DNA from: Saccoglossus kowalevskii | Taxonomy: Eukaryota; Hemichordata; Enteropneusta; Harrimaniidae | DNA: 52,325 nucleotides | Direction of reading: 5' to 3' | NCBI RefSeq assembly: GCF_000003605.2 | Contig: NW_003141812.1 | Span: 36,587-88,911, forward strand | In this document: piece by piece, positions 33,262-43,807 of the stretch | Layout of the letters: each line of letters begins with the position of its first letter | How positions within the stretch are numbered: the stretch's first letter is position 1 | Notes under the pieces: generated by a model | What the model was told of the DNA's origin: nothing | Database searches by the model: none | The model's input: the letters and a program-made list of their open reading frames with translations, nothing else | Translations under genes and position numbers: made by a program

Positions 33262-33388
33262 TATATTTAAAATGCAAAGCCGTGTGATCTGATCACGGCT
33301 GATAAGTGAACATTAAATTGCTTGCTGTAGTGTGAAGATGTTTGTCCAAAGTGAATGCTGGAGCCTCATTTTATTACCTCGTTGAGTA

Positions 33389-33400
33389 GCCCCGCCCCCT
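33389..33400. promoter_or_regulatory. GC box (Sp/KLF-type)
   Basis: GCCCCGCCCCCT is an exact GC-box core in a region otherwise poor in G+C. It is followed by the CpG-containing CCGTCACGCTACGC. It could belong to a promoter for the minus-strand candidate gene or for an unseen gene on the plus strand. A short inverted repeat, AGCCGTG...CACGGCT, is at 33280-33302. Confidence 0.35.
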
Positions 33401-33419
33401 TTTTACAGGGACCGTCACG

Positions 33420-34942
33420 CTACGCTTTGCGGTGAACCCGGATTCAGATAAGACAAATGGAAATAATGCCTCCGAGTTCTGCTATTCTTGTGTGCATGTT
33501 AAACCTATAAATCTTCATTACATTGTACTATTCATAATCGGTAAATCTTCTGACGGAGTTCACACCAAGTGGGCAGTTCACTGTTGTTAAGCGTATTGTA
33601 TAACTACCCTAACTCCTCCGGGATTCTCGTACTATACCATCATGTGGGAATTTCTTCTCGTCTTTTTTTATCTTTTCTACAAATGGTAAGTTTCATGCAT
33701 TAACCAATTACAGAAATATTTTCCCGAGTCTTTTGTAGTGTATGTACATACATTGCGAGTGATTATTGAACTGTGTATCCATACATACCCTTACTGTACT
33801 CAACCCATGTGTGTCTCCAGTGTATTCCCTCAAAGTATAGACTTTTGGAAAAAAAATCATCAGTACAGTAACAAATCACCTTATTTTTTAGGGAAAAATA
33901 GTACAGTAGGAGTAAAAAAATTCTAATCTCAAATGAAACTTGATATAAATTTTACCTTCCTTGTACTACTAGTATATTTGATTTGTAATCATTCTGTTGT
34001 ATCTTACCCGCAGAAAGATTTGCAAGCTACTTTTCCACACATATCAGCAAGCTACTAATTCATTAATATCGAACATGTTCATGTACGTTCATTATTTTAA
34101 ATTGATTTGACGAATTCATCAACTCGCAACCAGTAGAAGTCAACGGCAGTAACTACATAACTCTGTCGCTAAACTGATAAATTGATTTCTGTCAGTTACC
34201 TTGACTGTATGCTCCAAAATTAATTTCTGCACACTGCAATGTAATTAAGCTTAACTGTAAGTAATACTGAAAAGCACTGAAATAATAGTTGCTGGAAGTT
34301 TTAATAATATTTTCAGTCTTTTTTTCTAAAGGTGTGTCTGTTTACTTTTGAAACCATAAATACCAACATCGATATTCAGTAGTGACCTCTCTGTGGCTTG
34401 TACTCCTGTATGTGTGAATGTCACTCAGATATATCAAGGTCTTCCTTACATTTTAAAAAGCTAAGTGAATAAAATACAATAAAACCTTTGCTGAAGTGAA
34501 TTCATCTAATATATATTTTAATATTTCAATATCTATTTATAAAAAAAGAATAAAAAACAAAAACAAATGAATTTTCGTTTTCAGGTATTTACTTTCTACT
34601 ATTTTAAAGATGCGCAGAACATATTGTTGAGCATAATGTGAATTGAAATTATGAACAAAAAAATGACAGTCAGCACAACTCGTACCCCTTTATTTGCCGT
34701 CCCTGGTATACAAAGCGTACTGTTATTTTTCGGAAAGTTTATCCATACACTAATGCTGTTGAAATATCAGATCACATTTTTGAAAATGAGAATTGAACAG
34801 TTTAGCGTCATTAGTTTAGTCATTAGATATGTCTTGCTTTCAATACCAAATGGGTAATATTAACAGTGAGAATGAACATCACACTTAAATTATCAAAGCT
34901 GATATCATATATGATTTTAACACATGTATAAGATGGTGTAGA
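33420..34942. other. No gene recognised
   Basis: 1.5 kb of A+T-rich sequence; plus-strand frames of about 60-70 codons have no domain or splice context. Confidence 0.45.
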
Positions 34943-35155
34943 TTATTAGTCCCTGTTCGGACACAGTCTGGAAACAGTGAGTTGTGTTTTGAACTCTGTG
35001 TGGTCAGTGCTTTTATTTGTCTGGTTTCACCTGTATACATGTACCTGGCATGCCTCGTTGATTACATTCAAACTTCACATATTTTGTGCGACATATGCAC
35101 GTTCATTTGTTTCATTAGTTGATTTCAAGTTGGCCAAATGGCGACTATTTTTTTG
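34943..35155 (+). mobile_element. Family D fragment (5' end)
   Basis: TTAGTCCCTGTTCGGACACA matches the start of the intact D copy at 42821. CGACATATGCACG and TTGGCCAAATGGCGAC match its CATATGCACATGC and AATGGCCGACTGG segments in order. The hairpin GTCCGAAAACGGGGAC of the intact copy is decayed here. A 109-codon frame beginning at 34977 is incidental. Confidence 0.65.
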
Positions 35156-35317
35156 TGCTAAAAATTCATCAAAATCAAGTATTTCTGCAATTGTAGCATC
35201 CATTTTTGTTAATCAATGCAGTTTTGGAACCAAATCTCTGACCTTCTCTGACTGTTCATGTTCAAACTTTAAATATTTCTTAAACTTTAGAACTCGCAGG
35301 AACTGAGTAATGCAATA

Positions 35318-35678
35318 GACCATTTTCCGTTCACTGCGAGAATCACGCGTTATGCGTGAAATCAAACGTAAAAACAGGACAAACAAAGGTCATAGCGTCG
35401 TAGTGGTGTCAAACATCGCGTGGGATTCGATAAACGCAAAAATATTTTGGGGGCATTTCCATGCTTAATAATGTGCTGTCCACATTTGATGATAGACAAT
35501 TTCGATTAAGTGAGGGTATTCGGAATCAATATTCCTCTGTCGAAGATCGGCCTGTCGATGTGAGCTACGAAATAAAGAAATTCGAGTTGAAAATCAAATC
35601 GTTCGATTTTTGCGGCAGACGTTCGACGCGCATCTTTCATGCATCTCGCGAGATCTCGCAGTTGAACGGAAAATCACC
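35318..35678 (+). mobile_element. Family H: 361-bp inverted-repeat element
   Basis: Left end GACCATTTTCCGTTCACTGC; right end, read inverted, GGTGATTTTCCGTTCAACTG. The match runs on through CGAGA. TA lies outside both ends, so a TA target duplication is possible. The element is CpG-rich (CGCGAGATCTCGC, GACGTTCGACGCGC) in A+T-rich surroundings. An open frame of 94 codons (35461-35745) crosses its right end and so is not judged a gene. Confidence 0.72.
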
Positions 35679-35848
35679 TATTCTTGTTAATTACAAATCC
35701 TGTCCCATTGTAGTTGTTTTGAATTTGGTTCCTTGTTCCTTTTAAAAACCACTGATAATGAGGGGAAACTATTTACTGTGTGTATGAGTACTTCCTCTTT
35801 AGTGGTAGTGATGAACTCGTACCTAGGTACTATATTTGCATATCACGT

Positions 35849-36390
35849 CATAATAATAATGATGTACTTTATTGCATCTTTAGAAATACAGAATTTCTAT
35901 CAGTGACTAGCAATAAAATGTATACTTCAAAAACTAGTACAAAATAACATTGAAAAAAAATTATTTGACAGGTACATAGTAAAGTGTAAATAAAGTATTC
36001 ACTGATTACGCTCTTTGAATGCTGTAAAAACAAAGTATACTAACTTAGCTATATGTTTTCTATTACCTGTCTGCATCAAGTAAATGAAATTTTCAAGGCT
36101 GTTTAGTATTTGATTTGTGAATTTAATTTGTGCAAATAGATCTTGACACACAGAGTGGTATTTGGGACAAACCATCAAGAAATGGATTTCATCCTCAATG
36201 GCATTCATATTGCAATGGCTACAAATTCTCTTCATGATTGGTGTTTTAGGTCGAGTATATCTAACTGTTTCGATACAAAGATGAGATCTAAGACCTACAG
36301 TAACAACTAAGAAGTGGCCAAACTAACTATGAATTGCCAGTTCTTTTAATCTGGATTTCTCAGTTCAGTAACCATAACTAAAATACATCA
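35849..36390 (-). pseudogene. 3' end of a LINE (reverse-transcriptase C-terminus and 3' tail), decayed
   Basis: The minus strand is open from 36322 to a TGA at 35999. It reads GLRSHLCIETVRYTRPKTP, then CSHCNMNAIEDEIHFLMVCP and KYHSVCQDLF. The pattern R-x-C-x2-C-x(6-7)-EDE-x-HFL-x2-CP-x-Y is the cysteine/histidine motif at the C-terminus of many non-LTR reverse-transcriptase proteins. Upstream the frame is broken by a TAG, with RLKELAIHS-like sequence in another frame. Downstream, a 3' UTR of about 150 bp ends in GCAATAAAGTACATCATTAT and a short ATT repeat, as in L2/CR1-like LINE tails. Most of the element (endonuclease, polymerase core) is absent, so this is a 5'-truncated dead copy. Confidence 0.8.
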
Positions 36391-36949
36391 GCAATTTACA
36401 AGTTGTAGTAAGTGCAAGTTGCAGTAAAACAGGGAAGTACTAGTATTACTGTCTCATCAGGTATTTTTTCTCGACAAAGCCTTTGGATGCACTCGCGTTG
36501 CAAGCCATGTAGGAAATGTAATACATGTACTGAAATGAATAGTTGTGTATATTTCAAATGCACAATGAATAGTATTTTGTTGCCAAATGGAATCCCAGAA
36601 GTGTAGCTACTGTTAGCACATACTTAGTCTGTACTGGTCTCTCTCGTAAAAACGGATCAGATCGAGCTCAAATTAGTTGTTTCTTAGTCCATACTAAGTG
36701 CTTGTGTACATTTTCTTCATGTTTATAACCTCTTAGCCCATGGTAAATATCCATACATAACATAAATAAATGAATACCAAGTTTCCTTCACAATTCTTAA
36801 ATAATCGAATATTGAGTGGTTTAACTCTCAATTTAAATATCTGTATTTGCCTAAGCTACTTGTTTTCTGTTTTAGTTTTTAATTAGAGATAGGCTTTGAA
36901 CTTTCTATCATATCTCATTGTTGAAATAACAGTGACTGTGATTGAAAAT
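36391..36949. other. No gene recognised
   Basis: No repeat or exon seen. A+T-rich. Confidence 0.5.
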
Positions 36950-37210
36950 AAACCTGGTTCTCGACAACACAGGACTGGTCTATAGTACCAATATAGAAAT
37001 CTGGTTCCTTGAAATGCAGGATTAGTGGACATGTAGCAATAACCAAATCTGGTGTCTGGCAACACAGAACTGACTGAATTGTACCAATATATAAATCTGG
37101 TTCCTGGCAACACATGGCTGATTGAATTATACCAATATATAAATCTGGTCTCTGGAAACACAGAATCAAAGGCAAGGTACAAGTGTATTTAAATCTGGTT
37201 GCTGACAGGA
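36950..37210 (+). repeat. Degenerate 48-57-bp tandem array (about six units)
   Basis: Units begin AAATCTGGTTCCTGGCAACA and end TACCAATATAT. CTGG starts fall at 36954, 37011, 37049, 37097, 37145 and 37195. The 48-bp units keep a reading frame on the minus strand (LPGTRFIYWYNS), but the other units do not. Substitution and indel load mark it as older than the 62-bp and 95-bp arrays. Confidence 0.85.
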
Positions 37211-37751
37211 CTGGTGGTGGTTAATGATGTGTGTACACAAACACACTACTTTGTAATCCACTATATGGCCTCCTTACTGAATTATCTCAGTGGCTGTTAC
37301 AACTCGTCCTTTCAAACAGTTCGTGTTGATATTACCCAATTGGCTACAGGAGTTCTAAAAGCCACATTTAAGTACTAGTGAAGCAATCTGATCGCTCCTC
37401 AAGCAGCAGAAGCTGTGTCTTTCAGTTTATACAAATTTAAACCATTGAGCATTGTGATTTAAAGCTTGAAGCTGTCTGTGAATTCTTTGAAGGTTACAGT
37501 TATTTTATTTCCACCATTCTGACTATATTTTTTACCTGTTTGGCAACAAAGTGGCGGTGGAAGACAACATTGTTTGTTCTCTTTGCTCATCAACATTACA
37601 AATTGTATTTTTTTCATTTTATACATTTTGAATGGGATGGGCATGACTGGTCCAGTCATTGCAATTTTGTTGTTTTTATATGATAATTTCTTTAGAACGA
37701 GTTTATAGAATCTGTGCTGACGTGAAATTTCCCCAATCGGTTTATTCTGCC
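37211..37751. other. No gene recognised; open minus-strand frame next to the 62-bp array
   Basis: The minus strand is open for about 97 codons from 37751 to 37459 (MSKENKQCCLPPPLCCQTGK in it). It continues out of the tandem array and has no start or domain of its own. I leave it uncalled. Confidence 0.4.
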
Positions 37752-38046
37752 GCCAACCAATGAAAAGGCAGCTTTTGGTCCCATCTATTCTATGAGTAGC
37801 ATGAGTTGTAAGTGCCAACCAATGAAAAGGCAGCTTTTGGTCCCATCTATTCTATGAGTAGCATGAGTTGTAAGTGCCAACCAATGAAAAGGCAGCTTTT
37901 GGTCCCATCTATTCTATGAGTAGCATGAGTTGTAAGTGCCAACCAATGAAAAGGCAGCTTTTGGTCCCATCTATTCTATGAGTAGCATGAGTTGTAAGTG
38001 CCAACCAATGAAACAGCAGCTTTTGGTCCCATCTACTCTATGAGTG
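37752..38046 (+). repeat. 62-bp tandem array, five near-perfect units, CCAAT in each
   Basis: GCCAACCAATGAAAAGGCAG starts at 37752, 37814, 37876, 37938 and 38000, each 62 bp apart. The unit continues CTTTTGGTCCCATCTATTCT and ATGAGTAGCATGAGTTGTAA. Identity is essentially complete except in the last unit (GAAACAGCAGC, CTACTC). CCAACCAATGA is a CCAAT-box match. Such arrays are usually length-polymorphic. Confidence 0.95.
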
Positions 38047-38718
38047 CAAAGCCCGATGCGTAGTATATTTTTGGCAATCGCATGCCTACTTTCTTCCACT
38101 CTCGAGATCCTAAACGTCACTGCATATGAATATATGAAATATGAAATAACAGCAATGAATATGCTGCAGAATCGACCAGTCAAGTTAATTTCGCGTTGGA
38201 CCACGATTTAAGAAAAGTCTAGGAATGGAGATACGCAGATGCTCAAAAAACATAATTTTTCCAATTAGCTCTGAACAGTGTGAAATAATCAGAGGCTTCC
38301 ACAATGTGTTAAACCCTACACTTCATTTATTACTACGCTAGACAATTTTGAAGTTGCGTACGCGGGTGTCTACTGTTAGTCATGCGTTGGACATACGACT
38401 GGGCAGCTTTTGCTACATTGTCGATTTTAAAAATATTTATAAAAATATTTAAAAATATGCAAAATATTGAAACATAATTTTGGCATTTAAAATTATAGTT
38501 TTCTGTGTTCTGCATGATCAGCAATCTCGGATATAAAACAAAAATCAGTATCTAATATGTTTCTTTTTTTGTTATGGGTAAGGTGTTGTCTCGCTCACAC
38601 TGATGCGATCTGTCAAGTTGAGTTTGTATAGATCTGTCAAGTTGAGTGCGTCTTCAGTTCATACTTGTATTTTATTCGTAGCACTGAATAGGTGACCTGT
38701 CTGAACTCTTTGAAAAGT
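38047..38718. other. No gene recognised
   Basis: A repeated GATCTGTCAAGTTGAGT appears twice near 38610-38645. Nothing else is notable. Confidence 0.45.
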
Positions 38719-39035
38719 GATTATCTATTTGCAGTTCCTTAGAGAGATACTACCAGCGTATGTGTACCGTACTCACGCACATCGTTCTGTAAAATCGCAC
38801 TTAGAATTTTCCCCTAACATTAATTTGGTTACCTTGACCTATAATACTACACCCTTGTGGACAGCTTATTAACTTATCTATTTGGAGTTCTTCAGAGATA
38901 TATTACCAGTAAGGTAATCAAAGAACAGCATTCTGTGAAATCTAACACCATTACCCTATTTTTAAAGGGGAACCGCTAGTTTAGTTTAGTGTTCTATGAA
39001 ATGTTATATCATTACCCTACTCTTAAAAAAGAACC
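38719..39035 (+). repeat. Old, degenerate repeat (two to three units of 70-150 bp)
   Basis: TTATCTATTTGCAGTTCCTT with GAGATACTACCAG recurs as TTATCTATTTGGAGTTCTTC with GATATATTACCAG about 150 bp on. CATTCTGTGAAATCTAACAC with CATTACCCTATTTTTAAA recurs as TGTTCTATGAAATGTTATAT with CATTACCCTACTCTTAAA. The pattern suggests ancient local duplication. Confidence 0.6.
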
Positions 39036-39751
39036 GGTCTGTACCAAGTGCTCATGGGTAATTTCATTTCCAAAAATCTTCCTTTTGCTCAACTTCTATG
39101 ATGGGTAGTGGTGAGTGATATTTTAAAAATCAGCAAACAAGGACGCTTTAAACTGATTTAGTTACCGAAAGTCTTATGATAGTTGCATTATTTTGCTTAA
39201 CAAATTTTTCTCGCTGAATCCCCCCTCCCTCCCATCCTGTTTAGATATTGATTCTGTTGATAACATATGACAGATGCTTTTATAATGATGTTATTATTTT
39301 ATATCAAATCGTAATATATCATTTCATTGCTTTCATTCTATAATGATGGTGTTATAAATAAGAATTTATTGCATCTTAATGATGTGGGGCAGCTTCACAT
39401 GTTTGGGTCAAATATGTCTCATCATATGTAGAATATGTCTCATCTTTTCTATACTTTCACTCAGAAAGCTAGATGGAAAAAATTATCAGGGTCAACAGAC
39501 AATTTTTCGAGAAAAAAAGTCAGAATTTGAATTTTTGTGCTGGTTTCTGTGGTGAAATTATTTTTTCATTAAAAATCATATTATATATTAATTCTAATAT
39601 TGTTAAAGTATACATTCCATCTAGTAGATTATATTTTGTAATTGTTGTCGTAAGTAACTATCAAATATAGCTAGACGTTTTAAGGACTGGCTCTTTCATC
39701 AGTGAGGCTAGTTTTCCAATTACATGTACAAATATGTATACGATGGGAAGT
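39036..39751. other. No gene recognised
   Basis: A+T-rich flank of the 105-bp array. Nothing recognised. Confidence 0.5.
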
Positions 39752-40281
39752 TCTCTCCCATAATGCATTGCGTATATGCACAGTAACATGATCACTAGAT
39801 GCAAAACTTAAATTATTCTCCCCTGATGCAATGCACATATGCTAAGTAAATGTAAAACTTTCCCATAATGCATTGCGTATATGCGCAGTAGCATGCTCAC
39901 TAGATGCAAAACTGTAATTATTCTCCCATGATGCAATGCACATATGCTAAGTAAATGTAAAACTTTCCCATAATGCATTGCGTATATGCGCAGTAGCACG
40001 CTCACTAGATGCAAAACTGTAATTATTCTTCCATGATGCAATGCACATATGCTAAGTAAATGTAAAACTTTCCCATAATGCATTGCATATATGCGCAGTA
40101 ACACGATCACTAGATGCAAAACTGTAATTATTCTTCCATGATGCAATGCACATATGCTAAGTAAATGTAAAACTTTCCCATAATGCATTGCATATATGCG
40201 CAGTAACACGATCACTAGATGCAAAACTGTAATTATTCTCCCACGATGCAATGCACATATGCTAAGTAAATGTAAAACCTG
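39752..40281 (+). repeat. 105-bp tandem array (five units), each a dimer of 63 + 42 bp, with ZNF143/Staf-like sites
   Basis: CCCATAATGCATTGC begins at 39757, 39862, 39967, 40072 and 40177, exactly 105 bp apart. Within each unit a second, related half starts CCATGATGCAATGCACATAT, giving 63 + 42 bp. The 5' halves read TTCCCATAATGCATTGCG, which fits the Staf/ZNF143 consensus YWCCCRNMATSCMYYRCR as I recall it. Since 105 is a multiple of three, the minus strand is open for 147 codons (39808-40251; peptide HYGKVLHLLSICALHHGRII), but this is repeat translation. A single related half lies at 48098 and a 60-bp relative array at 50674. Confidence 0.95.
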
Positions 40282-42734
40282 AATCCTCTTCCATAATGCT
40301 TAGTAATATTCTCAAAACTTGCTTTTTCTTGGATGTTCATCCTTTACATTGTTTTGAAACTCTAAAAAATTTACCATAAAGAGAGGGTGCATTGCAGTAT
40401 CGCAGGAGATTTTCATGACATAATCAATCCCCACCCTGGAGATTTTAAATGCTACAATATGCCTGTATGTCTGGAAATTTGACCGTATCCACAAATAAAT
40501 GTACACATGTTCATATCATGAGAATCAGGAGTTTGTCAAGAAATATATATAAAAAAAAGAGTCCGCTTCTGCTATTCCACTCATACTTCCCCATGGTAGT
40601 AAACATTGATATTATAAAGTACATGTGACTTCCAGTGAAGAGTTCACATGATCAAAAATTTCATGATTTTTCATGAGAAAACTCATCTCTTGCGAAGTTA
40701 ACAAGATTTACATTATAATTAGGTTTGTGGTGGTAACCCATGGAGACGCCAATTAGCAAGGTGAAGTCTCCTTTGACTTGTTAGGCATTTTGGCTACTGG
40801 AGGCTATTTGAAATTGGATTCTGTTTCACGGGTGAAGGCAGTTTGCTTGTCACCAATAAATCAATATATTATGACAACTCTGAATTATTGAGTTTACATT
40901 GTATTTAATATGTAATAAAGTTGAATTTACTGGTAGGTCCTGGAAAGTGTTGAGCTCAGTTCAATGTTCGCAATAGATGATGTTGGTAATAAGAGAAATT
41001 GTCAATCTTGGAAAATGAACTGATATAGATAACTTCCCTATTCCTAAAGTTGAAAACATGTACTATACTATAGTGCATACATGAGCATACTTATGTAAAA
41101 GAAAAATTTATAGTGTATGTCTGTATTCAAAGTAAGTTAAATAAAATAATGTGTTTCTGGTACCCCCCCACCCTATTCATATTTTTGGGGGATACCGAAA
41201 AGTTTATATTATGCAAATGAATTCAAAATGATTTATTTCTATGCAAATTAGCTAAGGTCATTCCACGAATATTATATTTTTGGATTTCACTCGCATTCTT
41301 GTGAATCATACTATTCTAGTATTCACCCCAGGGTTTTATTTTATTCATATTTTTATGATATAGTATACAGTAAATGCTATATTTGGTTTATGTGTGCTTC
41401 ATTTAAATTAAACTTCGATGCAAGAAACACAGCCAGAGATGAACACTAACTGTTTCATTATGACTTATTTATGAGTATTTTTAGTAATGTAAATTTATCC
41501 AGAGTTTTCGCGTGACGTCAAAACTTCATTGCGTATCACAGCATTTGCATATTTTATTAATCCTTTTATATATCACTATGGTGATGGATACAACATGGAA
41601 ATTGAGTACACTGGCGTCGGTAATGAATAAACCATTTCATTATGATGTATGTTTACTTATCGGTTTTATAATATATAGTATTTGAGAAAAAAAAAGCAAT
41701 ATTACGGTTGAGAAATAACACAAATTATTATAATTATTCTCTGTAAATGATAAAATTTTCAGGCCTACAGGATTGTTGAAAAAATTATTTTGTGAACAGT
41801 GCAAAAGGTTTACTTGGTGTTGAAAGGTTTAATAAATCATGCGCGTTTTGTTCGTTCGTTATCTTGTGGGAAAAATGTCTCAATGACAGATAGTTGTCAT
41901 GCTAGACTTCCTATCATCACTGATAATATGTACTGTATTCTCAGCCAATTTCTTTCTATCCATCAACTATCTAAACATTTTATGGATACGTTAATATCAG
42001 AGCATGGTGCATGTACCTCATGGACTTGCAAAAGTAGAAATGCAACTTTTATATTTTGAGTATTAAAGTGAACATTAATTGTAGGGACACTAACTTAATG
42101 GATTTTTTTATCTTTAGTTGATTAAAAAAAAATCGTCACGACAAAAATACACAAGTCAGTGAGTGTTCAATTTTTCATGACAAACCCTGTGTTACCGTAG
42201 CTACTTCAATACCAAATTATTTTTTTTGGAGCTTCAAATGGATTTATTCAATAAAACAATGAGTTATTTGTTATTTTTTTTGGATTTAATTTACATAATT
42301 TTACCTACCGAGAAAATAGTAAAAATACATGTAAACCCCAACAATAATTAATACACTCATAGTATTTTCTCAAACCAATAACGCATGGTACTAATGCCAA
42401 TTCATTCACTGCTATTCACTGCAAAGATTCTAGTATTTAACGACCTGTAGGGTAGAGAACATGCATTTACTAGAACCAAGACCCTGAACAGGCCGTAACT
42501 ATCATTAGCGTCTACTAACTAATACAGGGAAGTTTTGTCAGCAGTGTTACCTCCTCTTGTATAGAACGAGTATGGGCCAATGACCTGTAGAAATTGCATG
42601 TACATGTACTTATCATGGTGAAACTTCATGTACATGTTGTATTCAACCACAAGTCACTTTCTTAACTCATTCAGTAACCGTAATTTGAAATCGTTAGTTT
42701 GAATCCAGAGTGTCCAGAATTAAATGTTCCAGTT
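40282..42734. other. No gene recognised
   Basis: About 2.4 kb. Contains a full CRE palindrome at 41513 and several TACATGTA words near 42600. A plus-strand frame at 41799-42059 begins without ATG and has no domain. Confidence 0.45.
41513..41520. promoter_or_regulatory. Palindromic CRE (TGACGTCA)
   Basis: GCGTGACGTCAAAA holds a perfect CREB/ATF palindrome. It lies in A+T-rich DNA with no visible promoter. Single 8-bp motif; function not implied. Confidence 0.3.
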
Positions 42735-42824
42735 TTAAAGCAAGAGAGTCATCATCCTCTCATGCGTCACATAGCGTGTCATTGTTTACAAACAAACATC
42801 TACCATGAGCCTTTGCGTTTTTAG
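42735..42824 (-). mobile_element. Family B MITE, copy 5, left part (split by family D)
   Basis: Starts TTAAAGCAAGAGAGTCATCA and carries GTGTCATTGTTTACAAACAA and GAGCCTTTGCGTTTTTAG, family B in reverse. It stops in the middle of the core at TTAG. The remainder is at 43736-43807. The two parts add up to 158 bp after removing the duplicated TTAG, which is the length of an intact B copy. Confidence 0.93.
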
Positions 42825-43016
42825 TCCCCGTTCGGACAAAGTCCGAAAACGGGGACTTATAATTCGATCTCCGTCCATCCGTCCGTCCGTGTGTCCGTGC
42901 GTTCGTCCGGAGTCATATCTCAGAGTCCCTTGGACCGATTCCGTTCATTCTTTGCATGTGCCTAGTACTTTATGTGGGACATATGCACATGCAGTGGTTT
43001 AGCGATTCGATTCAAA

Positions 43017-43560
43017 ATGGCCGACTGGTAGCCATCTTGTTTTTTGAAAATGTATTTTGGACATGCTTTGTCAGTTTTCATTCAAACTTGGTACATAGAT
43101 TATACATGTTAGGATACATGTCCATGATGATTTATTTCACAATTGGATCAAAGATGGCTGACTGGCAGCCATCTTGTTTTTTGAAAATGTTATATTTTGG
43201 ACATGCTTTGTCAGTTGTCATTCAAACTTGGTACATAGATTATACATGTTAGGATACATGTCCATGATGGATCAAAGATGGTCGACTGGCAGGCATCTTG
43301 TTTTTGTTTTTTTATGCGGTATCTTGGACGTTTTCATTCAAATTTGGCACATACATGTACTTTATACATGTTAGGATGCATATCCATGACAATTTGTTTC
43401 AAAATCTGGTCAAGGATGGCCGATTGACAGCCATCTGACTTTTTGGCCTTACTACTATATTTCCACAATTTATGTACCATTTTCATTCGTATTTGGCACA
43501 TACATCATACATATCAGTGTGTTTCATAATCAGATCAAAGATGGCTGAATAACGGCTGTT
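43017..43560 (+). repeat. Tandem ~125-138-bp monomers inside family D with paired YY1-like sites
   Basis: ATGG starts at 43017, 43153, 43278, 43416 and 43541. Monomers contain AAGATGGCTGACTGGCAGCC then ATCTTG, a 10-bp inverted repeat whose arms are AAGATGGC, the YY1 core, in opposite directions. Other shared words are GGACATGCTTTGTCAGT and ATTCAAACTTGGTACATAGA. Later monomers are more diverged (GGATGGCCGATTGACAGCC). Confidence 0.88.
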
Positions 43561-43582
43561 TTTATTTTGGCCATATTACTAT

Positions 43583-43682
43583 GACACGAAACACGTGTTT
43601 TGATGTAAATAAACAATCTGTTGTATACGCCACTTGGAACTCAAGTTTCAAGGACACGCTCGCGACAACCCCTCCGCTTTAA
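43583..43682 (+). mobile_element. Family C fragment nested in family D
   Basis: GATGTAAATAAACAATCTGT, TTGTATACGCCACTTGGAAC and GGACACGCTCGCGACAACCC then TCCGCTTTAA follow the family C order. The left TTAA end is lost. It lies inside D, which lies inside B, so it is the youngest or was carried in with D. Confidence 0.78.
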
Positions 43683-43735
43683 TATGACGAGCACAAAGAG
43701 AACTTAACGGGGACTGTGTCATTTTCAATGACTTG

Positions 43736-43807
43736 TTAGCGTGTGTTGTTATCGTCACTTGGGACTCATTTCCTGCGCATGCGCAGGTGACAATCCTCCC
43801 ACTTTAA
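43736..43807 (-). mobile_element. Family B MITE, copy 5, right part
   Basis: TTAGCGTGTGTTGTTATCGT, CACTTGGGACTCATTTCCTG and CGCATGCGCAGGTGACAATC to CCCACTTTAA complete the reversed family B element. TTAG at its start repeats the last four bases of the left part. Confidence 0.93.

Larger units (their letters stand above)
42825..43735 (+). mobile_element. Family D element (911 bp) inserted into a family B MITE
   Basis: Begins (AG)TCCCCGTTCGGACAAAGTCC with a perfect hairpin GTCCCCGTTTTCGGAC/GTCCGAACGGGGAC. Near the right end is an inverted AACGGGGACT (43706-43715), followed by 20 bases containing GTCATTTTCAATGAC, itself a hairpin. TTAG is present on both sides, so a 3- or 4-bp target duplication (TTA or TTAG) was made. 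The inside holds CCGTCCATCCGTCCGTCCGT and five ~130-bp tandem monomers. No transposase is encoded; the class is uncertain. A second, decayed D start is at 34943. Confidence 0.88.

Noticed and set aside
35461-35745. 94-codon plus-strand frame with protein-like composition
   Set aside because: Most of it lies inside inverted-repeat element H and it crosses that element's end.
37459-37818. 119-codon minus-strand frame with a cysteine-proline-rich patch
   Set aside because: It begins in the 62-bp array and has no start or splice context of its own; composition is not convincing.
39808-40251. 147-codon minus-strand frame
   Set aside because: It is the translation of the 105-bp tandem repeat; a period divisible by three keeps it open.
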